From the NCBI GenBank assembly GCA_050084985.1, contig JBITNC010000001.1, forward strand, positions 184,450,001-184,514,000: 64,000 bases of DNA. The letters run 5' to 3'. The position numbers were made by a program, and so were the translations under genes. Of this stretch, positions 35,101-47,120 are shown piece after piece (within the stretch, counting starts at the first letter, position 1; each line of letters starts with the position of its first letter). The notes beneath the pieces were generated by a model. The model saw only the letters and a program-made list of their open reading frames with translations. It made no database searches and had not been told where the DNA came from. The DNA comes from Nageia nagi (taxonomy: Eukaryota > Pinophyta).

Positions 35101-35890
35101 TCTCCATTATTATTTTGATGGTTATATGCATGGTGATTATGCAAAGAAATTTATTATGATTAGTATTGATAGATTTGATAAGGTACATTATTTATTACTG
35201 CAATAACTAGTATATTTTAGATGTATACTTCATTATTTTAGTTGTAGATATATAGTATCATGTTTATTGCATTATGCATTATTTCATATCTATAGTTTGC
35301 ATCATGTATACTAGGGAAATAAAAATCACATGTGATATAAAAACACTTTTAATTAGTATTTTATGTATTTATAAACCCTATTGCAAGTTTATTCTTTGAA
35401 TATGTATCATTTTTTTGAATTGTAGGGAAGTTGCACTCATAATTTAAAAGTTTGTTGTTGAAATATCCTTGCCCATGATGGTATGTACCATATACGATAG
35501 ATATGATTTTTATTACTTTGTGTGGGTAGTACAAGTATATGTTGATCTTTTTTTTGATTCATTAGCATTGATTCATCATAGTATGTTATGGAAAACATCA
35601 TAGAACTTACTAAGAAGGAGTTTAGGAGCATGCATCGAACACCTAAAAATGGAGAGGTATACATAGATTCTAGTGTAGGAGAATGGATAACTATTGGTAA
35701 GGGTGATTGAATATAATAATTTTCCTTCTTAGGAAGTGTAATTTGGTCAATAATATTCAAAAGAATAACAAGCAAAGGTTAAATGATCATAGAAGCTAAG
35801 ATCATGATAGTGCAACACCAATTTCTCCTCTACCAAGAGGTTAGCCAATGGTATTTGTAATGCATCAACTTATAACAAAAATAAATATCT
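35101..35890. other. Unassigned, probably LTR remainder
   Basis: No coding similarity is found. The minus-strand open frame 35437-35775 shows no domain, and a plus-strand reading in the same place is equally featureless. Confidence 0.3.
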
Positions 35891-37650
35891 TACAAATAGG
35901 AAGGATATAAATAAGGTGTTGCAAAGATAATTTAATAGTAAATGTTATTGAGTGTTAGGAGGTCTCTATTTTTAGTATGATGTCAATGATAGGAATAAGT
36001 TTTTAGAACCAACCTTTATTGAAATGCAAAATAAATTAGAAGAATATAATTATCAATATAGGAAGAAAAAGAGAAAATTGGAACATTAAAAAAATGAATT
36101 CAAAGGGTTGTGTTAATTTTATCATACAAGGGAGGGTAATAAAACAATAGTTCACTAAGAATTTTTCAATTATTTTTTTCAAAAAAGTGTTGTTATTAGA
36201 TATTTATACAAATAGACAATATTGTTAATTGTTGACATCATAAATTGTCCACATCATGTACAAAATTTATCAAATATAGAATGATATTCACATAAAATTG
36301 ATGAATTAATTGTTGTATTGTAATTAAAATTCACATTAAATGTTAAAATATTATTTAATTTTGAATTAAATTAATGGCCTTCATTTTTTATACTATGGAC
36401 TATAAACTTCTACAAGTCTCTAATTTTATAGAGGCTCCTTTTTTGCATGTAATCTACATGATTATGTAAATATTGAAGGTCTTTACTTCTAATTGATTTG
36501 GAGTGCACAAAAAATGCTGGAGATGATAATGATGAGGTGAATGCCTTTTTATAACTATAATTGGCATTTACTAAAAAAAATGTTTGATAGTGAATTTAGT
36601 TGGTGGCCTTAATTTTTTATACTATGTTGTCTTAAAATTTAGAAGTATTTGAACTTATAAAGGCTAATTTTTCAACCATTTTGTTTACAATATTTCACAA
36701 TTACATGAGGGTCTTCACATAAAATTGAAGTAGACCCAAATTCAATTATTACAAATAATGATGATGATCAGGTAACTAAGTTTTATTTAAATTACACTTA
36801 GCATTAAGTGGAACTAAATTGTATAATTGTATTCACTTGATGGTCTCTAAAATATAATTATTTGACATGTAGGTAGGACTTGATAATAGTAGACCATTTG
36901 TCACCAAAAAGGATTAAAAGGTGCATCTACTTGACCCTCATGGTAATATAGTAGGGTCTAGAAATATGCACAATGATGATCTTGCTAGCACATACCATGT
37001 TACCACTATTGGAGAGGGGCATGTTTCCATAGAGGCGGTGACATATAATTTTAGTGATTACAAGCTAACCATACCTAATGGGGATGCTACTACATTGGGA
37101 GAAGCTTTTTGGGCTTTGTGTTATGGGACACTAAATTATTGCAACTCGATTGCCAACCTTTAGTTATAACCCAACAAGTATAATCATCCTACTTTTATAT
37201 AAATTTTTTACATAATTAATGATATTTTTATTTCATAATAAGTATTTTTTTAATCAACTATTCATTTCACTTCCCATGTAGCCAATGATGGAACAGAAGG
37301 AGAGGAACATGTAAGAGATTCAAAAATGCAAGAAATAAAGAGCAAACGAATGATGCAATATTTGCAAAGACCAATCATGATGACCATTGAAATACAAGAA
37401 ATGTATTACAAGAAGGAAATGTATCAACCATAATATTGGTAACAAAACCAAGACCCAATCTAGTTGAATTTGATTTAAATATTTTTTAAAGTAATATATA
37501 TCAATTCATCATTTTCTGTATGATATAGGATAACATGCATAAAGTAATGGAGCAAAAGGAGGATGTAAATAAAGGAATGGAGAAAAAGCAGGCTATGAAT
37601 GGAGGAGAAGGTCTTGAAGAGGTAGGGTTCCTAGAATAACATGTTGTAGA
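35890..37650 (+). pseudogene. Possible CACTA/En-Spm-type plant transposase relic with introns
   Basis: The plus strand reads FLEPTFIEMQNKLEEYNYQY near 36010. At 36921-37163 an open exon-like frame carries LLDPHGNIVGS, TIGEGHVSIE, KLTIPNGDATTLGEAFW and the following tail. This resembles the C-terminal domain of plant Ptta/En/Spm-type transposon proteins (L-D-x-x-G-x-x-VAxGxL, xVxV, TxxEAxGxxVxW). Between such pieces are intron-like gaps with good borders: ...gatgatcag|gtaactaag to ttgacatgtag at about 36770-36872, and ...cttcccatgtag before 37281. The KQEEDVNKGMEKK-like tail near 37560-37620 is charged. The family call is from memory of the domain's pattern and is uncertain. Another possibility is an unrelated plant gene fragment. 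Confidence 0.35.
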
Positions 37651-37814
37651 TGTTGCAATTTAGACCTGGCCCACTACATAATTGATATAGGATGCCATAA
37701 ATACCATATAATAGGTATTCATCCACATTTTTAGGGAATATTTTTTATTTACTTCTACATTTTATGTACATGTATATCAGAACATTCACCACCATAATAA
37801 TCAATTAAAAGTCA

Positions 37815-40330
37815 TTCCCAACTACTCTTTGATGGGTGTCCATACATTCTTCTAGAGCTCTTAGAGTGGCACATGATGGAGGAATGATGGAAAAGGTTGT
37901 AGAGTCTAATTTTATACTTGAAAATTGCATCTACCTAAAAGTATCTAGGGAATTTTCTAAAAACCCATCTTGTCCATATCTTATAACCATTACAATCCAT
38001 GAAACTGGGCTTGTATCATGCAACTTGTCAAATAATTCACTTTCCTTATATATGCTTCCACATTTTATTTACATGTATATATGGATATTCAACACCAAAA
38101 AATTGATTAAAATTCATTCCCAACTAATCTTTAATGGATTTCCATACATTCTTCTAGAGTTACCATGGTGGCACATTCTGGAGGGATGATGGAAAAGGTT
38201 GTAGAGTCTAGTTTTACACCTAAGAATTGTATTTACCTACAAGTATTTAGGGATTTTTCTAAAAAACCATATTTTTATTATCTTGAAATAATTTCAATCC
38301 ATGAAATTGTGTCTACATCATGCAAATTATCAAATAATTTGCTTACCTCATCTATCACTCCATATTTTACATACATGTATATTAGGCATTCACCACCATA
38401 ACATTTGATTAACATGTGGCACATGCTCAAAGAATGCTGATAAACATTTTAGATTTTAGTTTTGAACCTAAAAATTGCATTTGCCTACATGTATCTAGGG
38501 CCTTTTCTAAAAATCCATCTTGTGCATATCTTATGATCATTGCAGTCCATAAAACTATATCTGCATCATGCAACTTGATAAATAATTCACTTGCCTTATT
38601 TATTCTTTTGCATTTTATGTACATGTATATTAGGGCATTCACCACCATAACATTTGATTAAAATCCATTCCCAACAACTCTTTGATGTATGTCTATACCT
38701 TCTTCTAGATCTCCCATGGTGGCACATACACAAAGAATGCTGACAAAGGTTGTAGAGTCTGGTTTTGCACCTAAAAATTACATCTACCTATAATTCTCTA
38801 AGTCCTTTTCTAAAAATGCATCTTATGCATATCCTACAATCATTATATTCCATAAAATTATGTCTACAACATGCAACTTATCAAACAATTTGCTTACCTT
38901 TCATATGCTTCCACATTTTATGTACATGTATATCAATGCATTCACCACTGCAACATTCAATTAAAAGCCATTACCAACAACTCTTTTATGGATTTTCATA
39001 CCTTATTATATATATCCAAAGGTGGAACATTACAAAAGAATGCTACAAAAGGTTACAGAGTCTTATTTTATACCTAACAATTGCATCTACATACAAGTCT
39101 CTAGGGCCTTTTTTGAAAACCCATCTTGTGCATATCCTATGTTCCTTACAATACACAAAATTGTGTCTACATCATGTAACTTATCAAACAATTTTCTTAC
39201 CTTATCTATGTTTCAACATTTTGTGTACGTGTATATCAAGGCATTCACCATCACAAAATTTGATTAAAAGTCATTCCCATCAACTCTTTGATGGATGTCC
39301 ATAACTTCTTCCAAACCTTCCATGGTGGTACATGCCCCAAGAATGATGGAAAAGGTTACAAAGTCTAGTTTTACACCTATTTAGTGCATCTGCATATAAT
39401 TTTTTAGGGCCTTTTTTGAAAACCCATATTGCGCATATCCTATGATTATTGCAACCCACAAAACTATATTTGTATCATGCAACTTATTAAATAATTCCCT
39501 TGCCTTGTATATGCTTCCATATTTTGTATAGATGTACATTAGGTCATTCACCACCAAAACATTTGATTAAACTTCATTCCCAATAACTCTTTAATGGATG
39601 TACATGCCTTATTCTAGATCTTCCATGGTGGCATATGTGAAGAATGGTAGAAAAGATTGTAGAGTCTAGTTTTACACTTGATAATTGCATCTACCTACAA
39701 GTCTCTAGGGCCTTTTTTGAAAACCCATATTATGCATATCCTATGATAATTGTAGTCCATAAAATTATTTCTACATCATGCAACCTATTAAAAAATTCAC
39801 TTACATTGTCTATCCTTTCACATTTTGCATATATGTATATCAGGGCATTCACCACCACAACACTCGTTTAAGAGCCATTCTCAACAACTCTTTGATGGAT
39901 TTCCATACCTTATTTTGGATATCCCATTGTGTTACATTCCCAAAGAATGTTTAAAAAGGTTGTATAATATGATTTTACACTTGATAATTGCATCTACCTA
40001 CAAGTCTCTAGGGTCTTTTTTGAAAACCCATCTTGTGCATATCCTATGATCATTGTAATTTATGAAATTATGTCTACATCATGCAACATGTCAAATAATT
40101 CACTTTCCTTATCTATGCTACCACATTTTACACATATGTATATTAGGGAATTCACCACCATAATATTTTATTAACTCTTTAATGGATGTCCATACCTTCT
40201 TCCAAATCTCCCATGGTGGCACATGCCTAAAGAGTGCTAGAAAATGTTGTAGAGTATGGTTTTACACCTAATAATTACTTCCACATTTTGTATATATGTA
40301 TATCATGACATTCACAACCTCAAATTTTGA
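37815..40330 (-). pseudogene. PLS-class PPR gene relic with amplified 303-bp repeats
   Basis: Minus-strand readings give PPR blocks such as VVNALIYMYIKCKRINKASE, LFIKLHDADIVLWTAMIIRY and AQDGFLEKALDTCRQMQFLG (frame 38648-38427). These match L and S motifs (NALIDMYAKCG, DVVSWTAMI, ALxLFxxMQ). At DNA level the phrase ctttgatggatgtccatacc recurs at about 37829, 38130, 38680, 38983, 39285, 39589, 39890 and 40171, a period close to 303 bases. That equals 101 residues, one P-L-S triplet. One unit near 38400 and the last near 40170 carry deletions. Units remain alike, so the array was amplified as DNA after the gene arose. Frameshifts and stops are present in all units. The C-terminal E motif is not found here, but a fitting piece lies at 28.9 kb. 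Confidence 0.85.
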
Positions 40331-40620
40331 TACAAAATCATTTCTAACTATGTTTAACAACATTTAATGGTAGCCCTACTGTAACCATGCATTGCTACAT
40401 AGACAACATATTGACTTTAGAATATGCTATATTTTTTTTCCAATAGGTTTTTTTGAGTTTAAGGGAATCCTAATTTGCTTTGTTATGCACCTCAAAAGTA
40501 TAATGAGTAATAATATGTAGATTAAGATGATGCTAAATGTAGTGGTGTTGTTATGGCCACATAGGAAAAATTTTATTTAACAAACTTGAATAAGAAACTT
40601 ATTCTAAAATATCACATATA
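40331..40620. other. No recognised feature
   Basis: Spacer between the 5' end of the minus-strand PPR relic and the plus-strand NT-C2 relic. Confidence 0.3.
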
Positions 40621-40627
40621 TTTCACA

Positions 40628-41353
40628 TCGATAGACTAACAAGTTGGTGGAGGATCATGTGCTTGTTTAGTTTATTGTGTACTCATCATGGGTTGGTTAC
40701 ATGCAAACCCTAGTATTTTTCCTAACCAAAAACAACTTGATGAATTGATACAACATGAATGTGAAGAATGGAAAAGGCTGAAAGAGATTCCATCCTTGAA
40801 AGAAAAAATTAAATGCACTTTTTGATTTGGATTTCATTATTGAGTAGAAGTTGAATCCTATGACTGTGGACTTTATGAATTCTATATAGGGCTTACTTAA
40901 GCCAAAGGATGTGTTGGGAAAGTTTAAAATATTAGAAGAAAAAACTATTGATAAAATGTAGAATGAAATTTCAAATACTCCTAGAATTTACATAGTTTCA
41001 TGGGCTAATCATTTCTTCATTTTGAGAGTTGAATAAAATGCATGTTATATTTTTGATACTCTTAGTAAAATACTATATGAGAATTGTATTCAAAGATAAG
41101 TTTTAAAATTTAATGAAGAGACATAAGTGTGGGACCAAGAAAAACTAAAAAAAATGAGGATAAACACTATAATGTAGTAAAAAAGGATGAGTGTTGCAAA
41201 ATTTACTTTGCTATATTTTTAATAGATTCACATGTTCATGACTGGGGCATTGAATTTAAAGTTAGAACATTAATTAGCCTTAATATAACCAAGAATTTGA
41301 TCAAGATTTATCTTTCACAAAATCAGAGGTTGACTAAAATAGGTAGGTCTTGA
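40628..41353 (+). pseudogene. Plant NT-C2 (EEIG1/EHBP1-type) protein relic, C-terminal part
   Basis: Plants have a family with an N-terminal EEIG1/EHBP1-like C2 domain and a conserved C-terminal part of unknown function. The relic reads GGGSCACLVYCVLIMGWLHA, then PNQKQLDELIQHECEEWKRL at 40640-40795, matching that C-terminal part (GESACTALVxxxAxWxxxN, SQFDxLIxxGSxEWRxL). After a frameshift come FDLDFIIE and PMTVDF (40815-40875). At 40980-41090 come PRIYIVSWANHFFILRVE and ACYIFDTLSKILYENC (family form YIVSWNDHFFVLKVE, YYIIDTLGERLYEGC). The 41129-41353 frame continues with DECCKIYFAIFL, a plausible end block. The C2 domain itself is not seen. Stops show it is not functional. The call rests on remembered family motifs. 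Confidence 0.6.
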
Positions 41354-41416
41354 ACTTACTGTTTGATATTATATGAATCTTGTTCTTCCTAACACCATTA
41401 TTTTAGATCTTCTCCC

Positions 41417-41659
41417 ATGCAAGAAATTAATGAAGTGAATATACCAAAAGGTAATAAAGGAGCATTAAGGAAGACACCAAGTATTAGATATAGATCTAGA
41501 CCAACCACAAGGATATTTCCACTTGTTGTAAAAAAGGATGAAGGAAAGAGAACATCTTGGTTTAACTCCAAGATTTCTCTTGGAGGGACAAAGCCCACAA
41601 GGACCTGTACATTGCTAGCCAATAAGGAAAAAAAAGGAATAATCTATTTCAAGATGTGA
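41417..41659 (+). CDS. Hypothetical 80-residue open frame
   Basis: A plus-strand frame lies 60 bases after the NT-C2 relic. It is basic and contains PKGNKGALRKTPSIRYRSRP and KRTSWFNSKISLGGTKPTR. No family is recognised. The opposite strand is also open (41622-41398) and reads as hydrophobic segments, so either may be chance. It could be a further exon of the preceding relic, but no splice site decides this. Confidence 0.2.
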   Translation: MQEINEVNIPKGNKGALRKTPSIRYRSRPTTRIFPLVVKKDEGKRTSWFNSKISLGGTKPTRTCTLLANKEKKGIIYFKM

Positions 41660-42045
41660 AATTTAAATATGAAACATATAATATCCTCATAGGAAATTTT
41701 TCCACCTCAAAATTTTCCATGTATAATTTTTTACATCATAAATTTACAACTCTTTGTTGAAGTAAAACAACAATATACATTAAATTTGTTCAATATAGTT
41801 TAGTTTTATTTGATGTTAGTTATTCATGTATATAATTATGAATTCTAAAATTAACTTTAGTTTTATTTTATGTACCCTATACTTTTTAGTGCAATTTATT
41901 TTTGATTTACCAACTTATAAATTTTGTTTTTTATGGTAGGTTGCTTGAGGAAAGAATAGTGGAAACATATAGGTTTCAGTAAAAAGGAAGAGGTTTAAAT
42001 ATAAATACATAAGAATACCCCAATAAATATATCTACATAACAAGA
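41660..42045. other. No recognised feature
   Basis: AT-rich DNA; intron-like borders such as ttttatggtaggttgcttgagg near 41935 are seen but not supported by flanking exons. Confidence 0.3.
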
Positions 42046-42050
42046 CACTT

Positions 42051-42227
42051 ATGGAGGTTGAAAATTCAAGGGAAAACAATCACATATTTGAAAGCATCTC
42101 ACTACATGGGAATAAAAGGGAGGAGTTGAAATCATGGAAGAAGATATATAAAAAGTATTACAAGGAGCACTATAGTAAATGTATTTATGACTTGAATGAG
42201 ACTATAGATGAGAAAGATCCATTCTAG
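42051..42227 (+). CDS. Short charged open frame (58 residues)
   Basis: From ATG 42051 the frame is open for 58 codons. It has a highly charged composition with REELKSWKKIYKKYYKEHYS and DLNETIDEKDPF. It may be part of an exon ending near 42230. No family is recognised; the composition is unlike the random frames around it. Confidence 0.2.
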   Translation: MEVENSRENNHIFESISLHGNKREELKSWKKIYKKYYKEHYSKCIYDLNETIDEKDPF

Positions 42228-42955
42228 AATGATTTATATGTGTCCCTTTTCCCACATAATTAAACAATATGCTTCATTCCCACCCTATTTTCCATGTATA
42301 ATCCACAAGAATATTGTGTTTAAAATTGTAATTGTGAGACAAAAATTGTATATGATATGAATATTTGGTATAGACATGAATATTTTTGACATGTATATTT
42401 AACCGTATTTATGATTGTGTACATTTGACTATATTTATTAAGTAAATCTTATTTCATTTATTTTTTAAAATATTTTTGTTAGTAAACATTTGTACAAAAT
42501 AGGCAAAATTGATCATTGTTTACATTGTATTGTCAAGTGAAACATAATAATTGCCTATATATATTGATGGGGTATTTGTGAAAGCCTTAGTTTGTAATGG
42601 TACATAGTCATGGTATTGAACTATTTTTCACAAGTCTTGTACAATTGTAAAGAATAAAGCTTGAGAATTCTGGGCCCAAATTATATGTTGTAATTTCAAT
42701 ATTATTTGATGTAGAATTTGTAATGTCCATGGATATGCTGCTAGAGAAATATGGGTCCAAAATACCAAATAAATTAGTAAGTAATCTCATAAATAAGAAA
42801 TAATAATTCAAAACAATTCATTCATGCTATTAAAATTATTTAGGGATATTTAAGTGGTTATGTCACATTCACAACCACAAATAATGCAATACAAGTCATT
42901 CATGCTATTAAATAATTTTATGACTCTTTCATGAGATCAAAGACTTTTCAGCTTT
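42228..42955. other. No recognised feature
   Basis: No domain or repeat is seen on either strand; the minus frame 42608-42811 has no recognisable content. Confidence 0.35.
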
Positions 42956-42959
42956 CAAT

Positions 42960-43115
42960 TGCATATAGATATATCATGGGTGTATATATAGATACATATG
43001 AACATATATATAAATATATTATGGGAATATATTAGATATATGATGGGTGTATATCTATTGTGTTATATTTTGGGTATATATAATGATAGTTTATGGGCAT
43101 ATATATTAGGGTTCG
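42960..43115. repeat. Second cluster of the ATATATCATGGGTGTATAT motif
   Basis: About six copies of the motif seen at 27.4-27.96 kb: atatatcatgggtgtatat, atatattatgggaatatat, atatatgatgggtgtatat, atattttgggtatat and tttatgggcatatat. Spacers differ from those of the first array. Confidence 0.75.
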
Positions 43116-44495
43116 TGATCAATGAAAGCTCTAGTTTTTGATCTGATATTGAGTAAATATATGAGAAAAAATCATGGTTACCAAGACTTCCATTGGAAAA
43201 TAATGATCTTGGCTTCTATGCTCATTCAATCTCAATTAGGTTGGGGAGATAAAAGGTTCCATATCCTTTTGTGACTCTTTTAAATGGGGATTCTTGTCTC
43301 TAATAATTGTTTTATGAATTCTTTATTCTTTTTTTCACAAGTATCTTTAGTTGCACTTTGTATAGGATATGTTGAGGATTATTGTAAGGCTTTTGTACCT
43401 CATTTTATTATTTATTTCATGTCTTATTTGCAACTCTACACTTTATGATTTTTTGTTAAATTTAAAACAATTTATTTAGGATATTTTCATGTCTACAATT
43501 ATTCATGCCTATTTTTCTCAAGATATTTTCTTTAAGTATAGTTTCATTCATTATCATAATTATTATAATGCATGATAATTAGAAATGCATTTATATGCAT
43601 GAATAATTTAGTGAACAAGTTGGTATATCATAATTGCAAATTGATTTATATGATATTTTATGACCAATTATCATTAATATGCCCATTTTACTACCAACTT
43701 ACAAAACCTGATAATAAACCATTCTTTCACTAATGTTATGATGTAAATAATCTTATAACAAAACAACACTTCCAACATACACAATTGATATCCATAACTA
43801 TCAATAAAATTGATATTATGATGAAACACAATACATTATGGATCTATCAATAAAACTATATAAGAATAGTTGAGGATCCTAAAACAAGCACAAGTTTTTG
43901 CAGTTGAGTTATGAATTCACCATTTTGTTTCTTAAAAGTATCACATACATCTACAAATGCAAGTAGAAAGAAGAGTACAAAAATCTCCACTGCAATCCCA
44001 ACTATGAAAGTCACAAGGATCATTACTGTATTTGGTAAAGTTCAATATTGGTATTGACTCTTATGCCCAAATTTTGATTTTGATTCTAATTTTCCCCAAC
44101 ATAAAATTGCTTAGTTATGCTCGAGAATGAAAAATACCTACATGTTGACTCTGAATCTAATTCAACATGATCATTTACATGAAAGAGTAAAAGAAGCATT
44201 TAAATGAACATTTTTAAAAACTAATTTATATGAAAAAATAAATTAAAAAATAAATTCTTTATCTTGAAATTATGTTTTCTTAAGTTGACCACACTTTTTT
44301 AATCTTTGAAAGACATAAATAGGATTTTTTTGGGCATCCACATTTACATCACCCAATTTCATATCTTGGGTCCCACTCTTCTTATTGCATGGATGACTCA
44401 TCCATCTCTTTTTTCTTCTTAAAGATATTTTAGCTATATTAGAATCTTATTGGAATGCAAATTGGTGATAGCTAGCATCCATATCCACAACCATA
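43116..44495. other. No recognised gene
   Basis: No protein family is recognised. The right end may contain the C-terminal tail of the minus-strand MULE/SWIM relic. Confidence 0.35.
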
Positions 44496-44499
44496 ATTA

Positions 44500-47115
44500 T
44501 AAACTACCTATTACTTCTACAAGTATCATAAGATTGATCTAACAATGATTTTAACCATGCCTTTCCATCATCAACATATGATATCCTAGGAGATGAAGGA
44601 TAAACATGATATTCTTGACCTTGAGAGCTTTCGATATGAGGTGACATTATGTTGCTACGAGAATAAGATGTATTAGGTGTAGGTATCATTATATTGGTAG
44701 TAAAATGAGTGTTTTCAACACACAAGTTCATGATTTTAAATACATGCTTGCATGTGTTACCTCAGAATACCCACTTGCAATGACATGTATAAGAGTCTTC
44801 ACCTTTGGTGCAGATTCCCTTAGAAGATCCAAATAAATCTCCAAAAAGTAATTGATTTACACAACAAGCAAACCAATGGAAGAATAACCTTTTTTTAACA
44901 CACACTTTATTTTATTCTTCTGAATCTGCACTGCCTTTTTTCAGGTCCGTTACAATAGCTCATATAGCCAAGAGAAAACTTGCACTTCCAAAAAATCACG
45001 AACTATCCAAAAACTCGTACTTACTAAAAATAGAAACTTTCCAAAAATAGACAAATGGAAACTTTCTAAAAATAGAAAGGTCCTCAGATCATGGCCAAAC
45101 TGGGCATGCAAGCTCAGTTAACAAGGACTAAAGGAACTCTCACTTATTATCTTAAACAAACTCTTACAACAAAAGATATTAAAGTCTACTTATTGAAAAA
45201 TCCTGAAAACTGACACTAAAAGCTAATTTTGAGGCACTAAACGATGGATTTAGGTCAATCGGAAAACTTTCCGTTTGGATGCATGCCTCCCATAGGAGGT
45301 TGCCACCGCATGATAAAAACCCATATCTAGCTCTCCTCAAAATTTCAAGATGATCCGACGGTCGGATCAAAAGTTATGAACTTTTTACGGTGCATCAACC
45401 TTAAAGGGTAATAAGATATTGTTTTGATGAATCTATTTGAATCCTCATCTAATATGAACAAACAACACCTTCATGAGGGAGACAATGAGAATTAGGTATC
45501 ATATGAGACTTTTGTATTGCACTCTCTAGAATCTTTTCCTTCTTGTAATTGTTTCAAAATACAAGTATCTTAAATTTATTGAGATTCATATAATATGGCA
45601 AAAGTAGTTCAAAAAGTGTGTAAAGTAATAAATCCTTTATTCTACCATATTTTCTTGCCTTTTGACATAGAAATATAGTTTTCAAAGTACAATGATATGA
45701 ATCTTTATGTGAATTTTTTTGTTGGTTGGAATAAGGAAAATTTTTGTAACTTTTACCCACATACCTATAATAGAAAATGTAGAATCAAATTCACAAATGC
45801 TTGAAAAGTAAAAAAACAAAAAACATGAACATGTTTTTAGTGAACTTATGAATTCTATCACCATCAAACCAAATTCTCAATGAAGTAATTTATAAAATCC
45901 TTCTTGTTATAGAAATCAACATAAAACTTAGATACAACTACTATCATAGATGCATCATCCTTACATTTGGAAACTATTTCATCTAACCTTGAAAATATTT
46001 TTCTTTCAACCTATTTACTTGATGCCTTATTTTAGAAATTATTTAAACAAGATTGTTTCACATACCACACACATACAAAAATGACTAAAACCAAACACTT
46101 TCTTGTATGTATATGCAATAACAAAAATAAATTTTCTAAATGAACATTAGAAAATAAGATTCATAATATTCAGACCTACATTTTTTTTACTTGTTTTACA
46201 AATTTTAAAAATAAAATACATTTCAAAAAATTGATGGCTTAAAGTTTTGGGGCAACACCATTAGTAAGAAAAGCATTCACATGCCAACTTGGTTGACATT
46301 CAAGATAACATTTTTTAATATATTTGTAGCCATTTAGCTATGTCATCAACATTATTTTTGTATGTGATAATCCATGCCACATGTAGACCAGTTTCCTTGG
46401 AATCAAACATAAGCAATGTGTAAAATTAGTACTATAATAATATACAATATAGAAAAATAAACAATACACAAAAATTAATAATATAGATAAATCAATTATA
46501 GATAATAGCAATAATGTAAAACAAACAACAATATAAAAAAAATCAACAATAATTACACCATAAAAATTTGTTTTAATGGTTGAATCCATTGAAATTATGT
46601 TGGTATAAGATAATTCAACCATCTTATCCAACATCCATTTTGTTTGAATATCGATAACAAATTTTTCAATGGCATGATTATAGTCCTTATATATAAAAGA
46701 TATTTTCTTGCTGGCCTAGAACCAATGGTCGATACATGTGGAATCATCTTTAGCCTTTTGCTCATTTCCCCTTTTCAATCTATTGTATATGTTTTGAACA
46801 TACCCCTTTAAAATGCAAGTGTCTTAAATTGTAGGTACATTTTCAAAATACTCTTTTGTAAATTGCACATTACATATCATATCAATAGAAATACCATCTA
46901 TTAATAAGGATTCAATCAAATAACTAGTCTCTTTCAATATATGTGGAGCAAAATTATCCCTTCCATTTTTTGTTTTGCTTGTATCATACACTCCATGGTA
47001 ATGTTTTCCATCAAGTGTAATATGTTAATATTTACTATATGTAATAAATGCAACTTCAGGTAAACTTTCAAAAATCTTAACAACAAAATGAAATTGATAA
47101 CCCCTTTTATTAGTA
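44500..47115 (-). pseudogene. MULE transposase-like / SWIM zinc-finger protein relic
   Basis: This family joins a MULE-type transposase core to a SWIM zinc finger (CxCx(n)CxH), as in FAR1-like and related plant proteins. On the minus strand, IQTKWMLDKMVEL at about 46650-46612 and SMDSTIKTNF match the start of the MULE domain (QTxWQxxxM, xxDSTFxxN). FDSKETGLHVAWIITYKNNV and DIAKWLQ at about 46412-46345 match its core (VFDSxxxGxPVAWII). Near 44830-44735, GEDSYTCHCKWVF and GNTCKHVFKI give the SWIM motif, followed by a Ser-rich tail to 44504. Stops, frameshifts and AT-rich inserts separate the blocks. The N-terminal part would lie above 47115, where the copia LTR now starts, so the element may have cut the gene or replaced its 5' end. 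Confidence 0.75.
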
Positions 47116-47120
47116 AAATT

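Noticed and set aside
38765-39304. 179-residue plus-strand frame as a gene
   Set aside because: It is the shadow of the minus-strand PPR repeats; its internal repetition has the same 303-bp period.
37836-40049. Several plus-strand frames with similar sequences as a new gene family
   Set aside because: All are antisense translations of the PPR array and share its periodicity.
41398-41622. Minus-strand hydrophobic frame resembling a membrane protein
   Set aside because: It overlaps an equally open plus-strand frame, and no motif supports either strand over the other.
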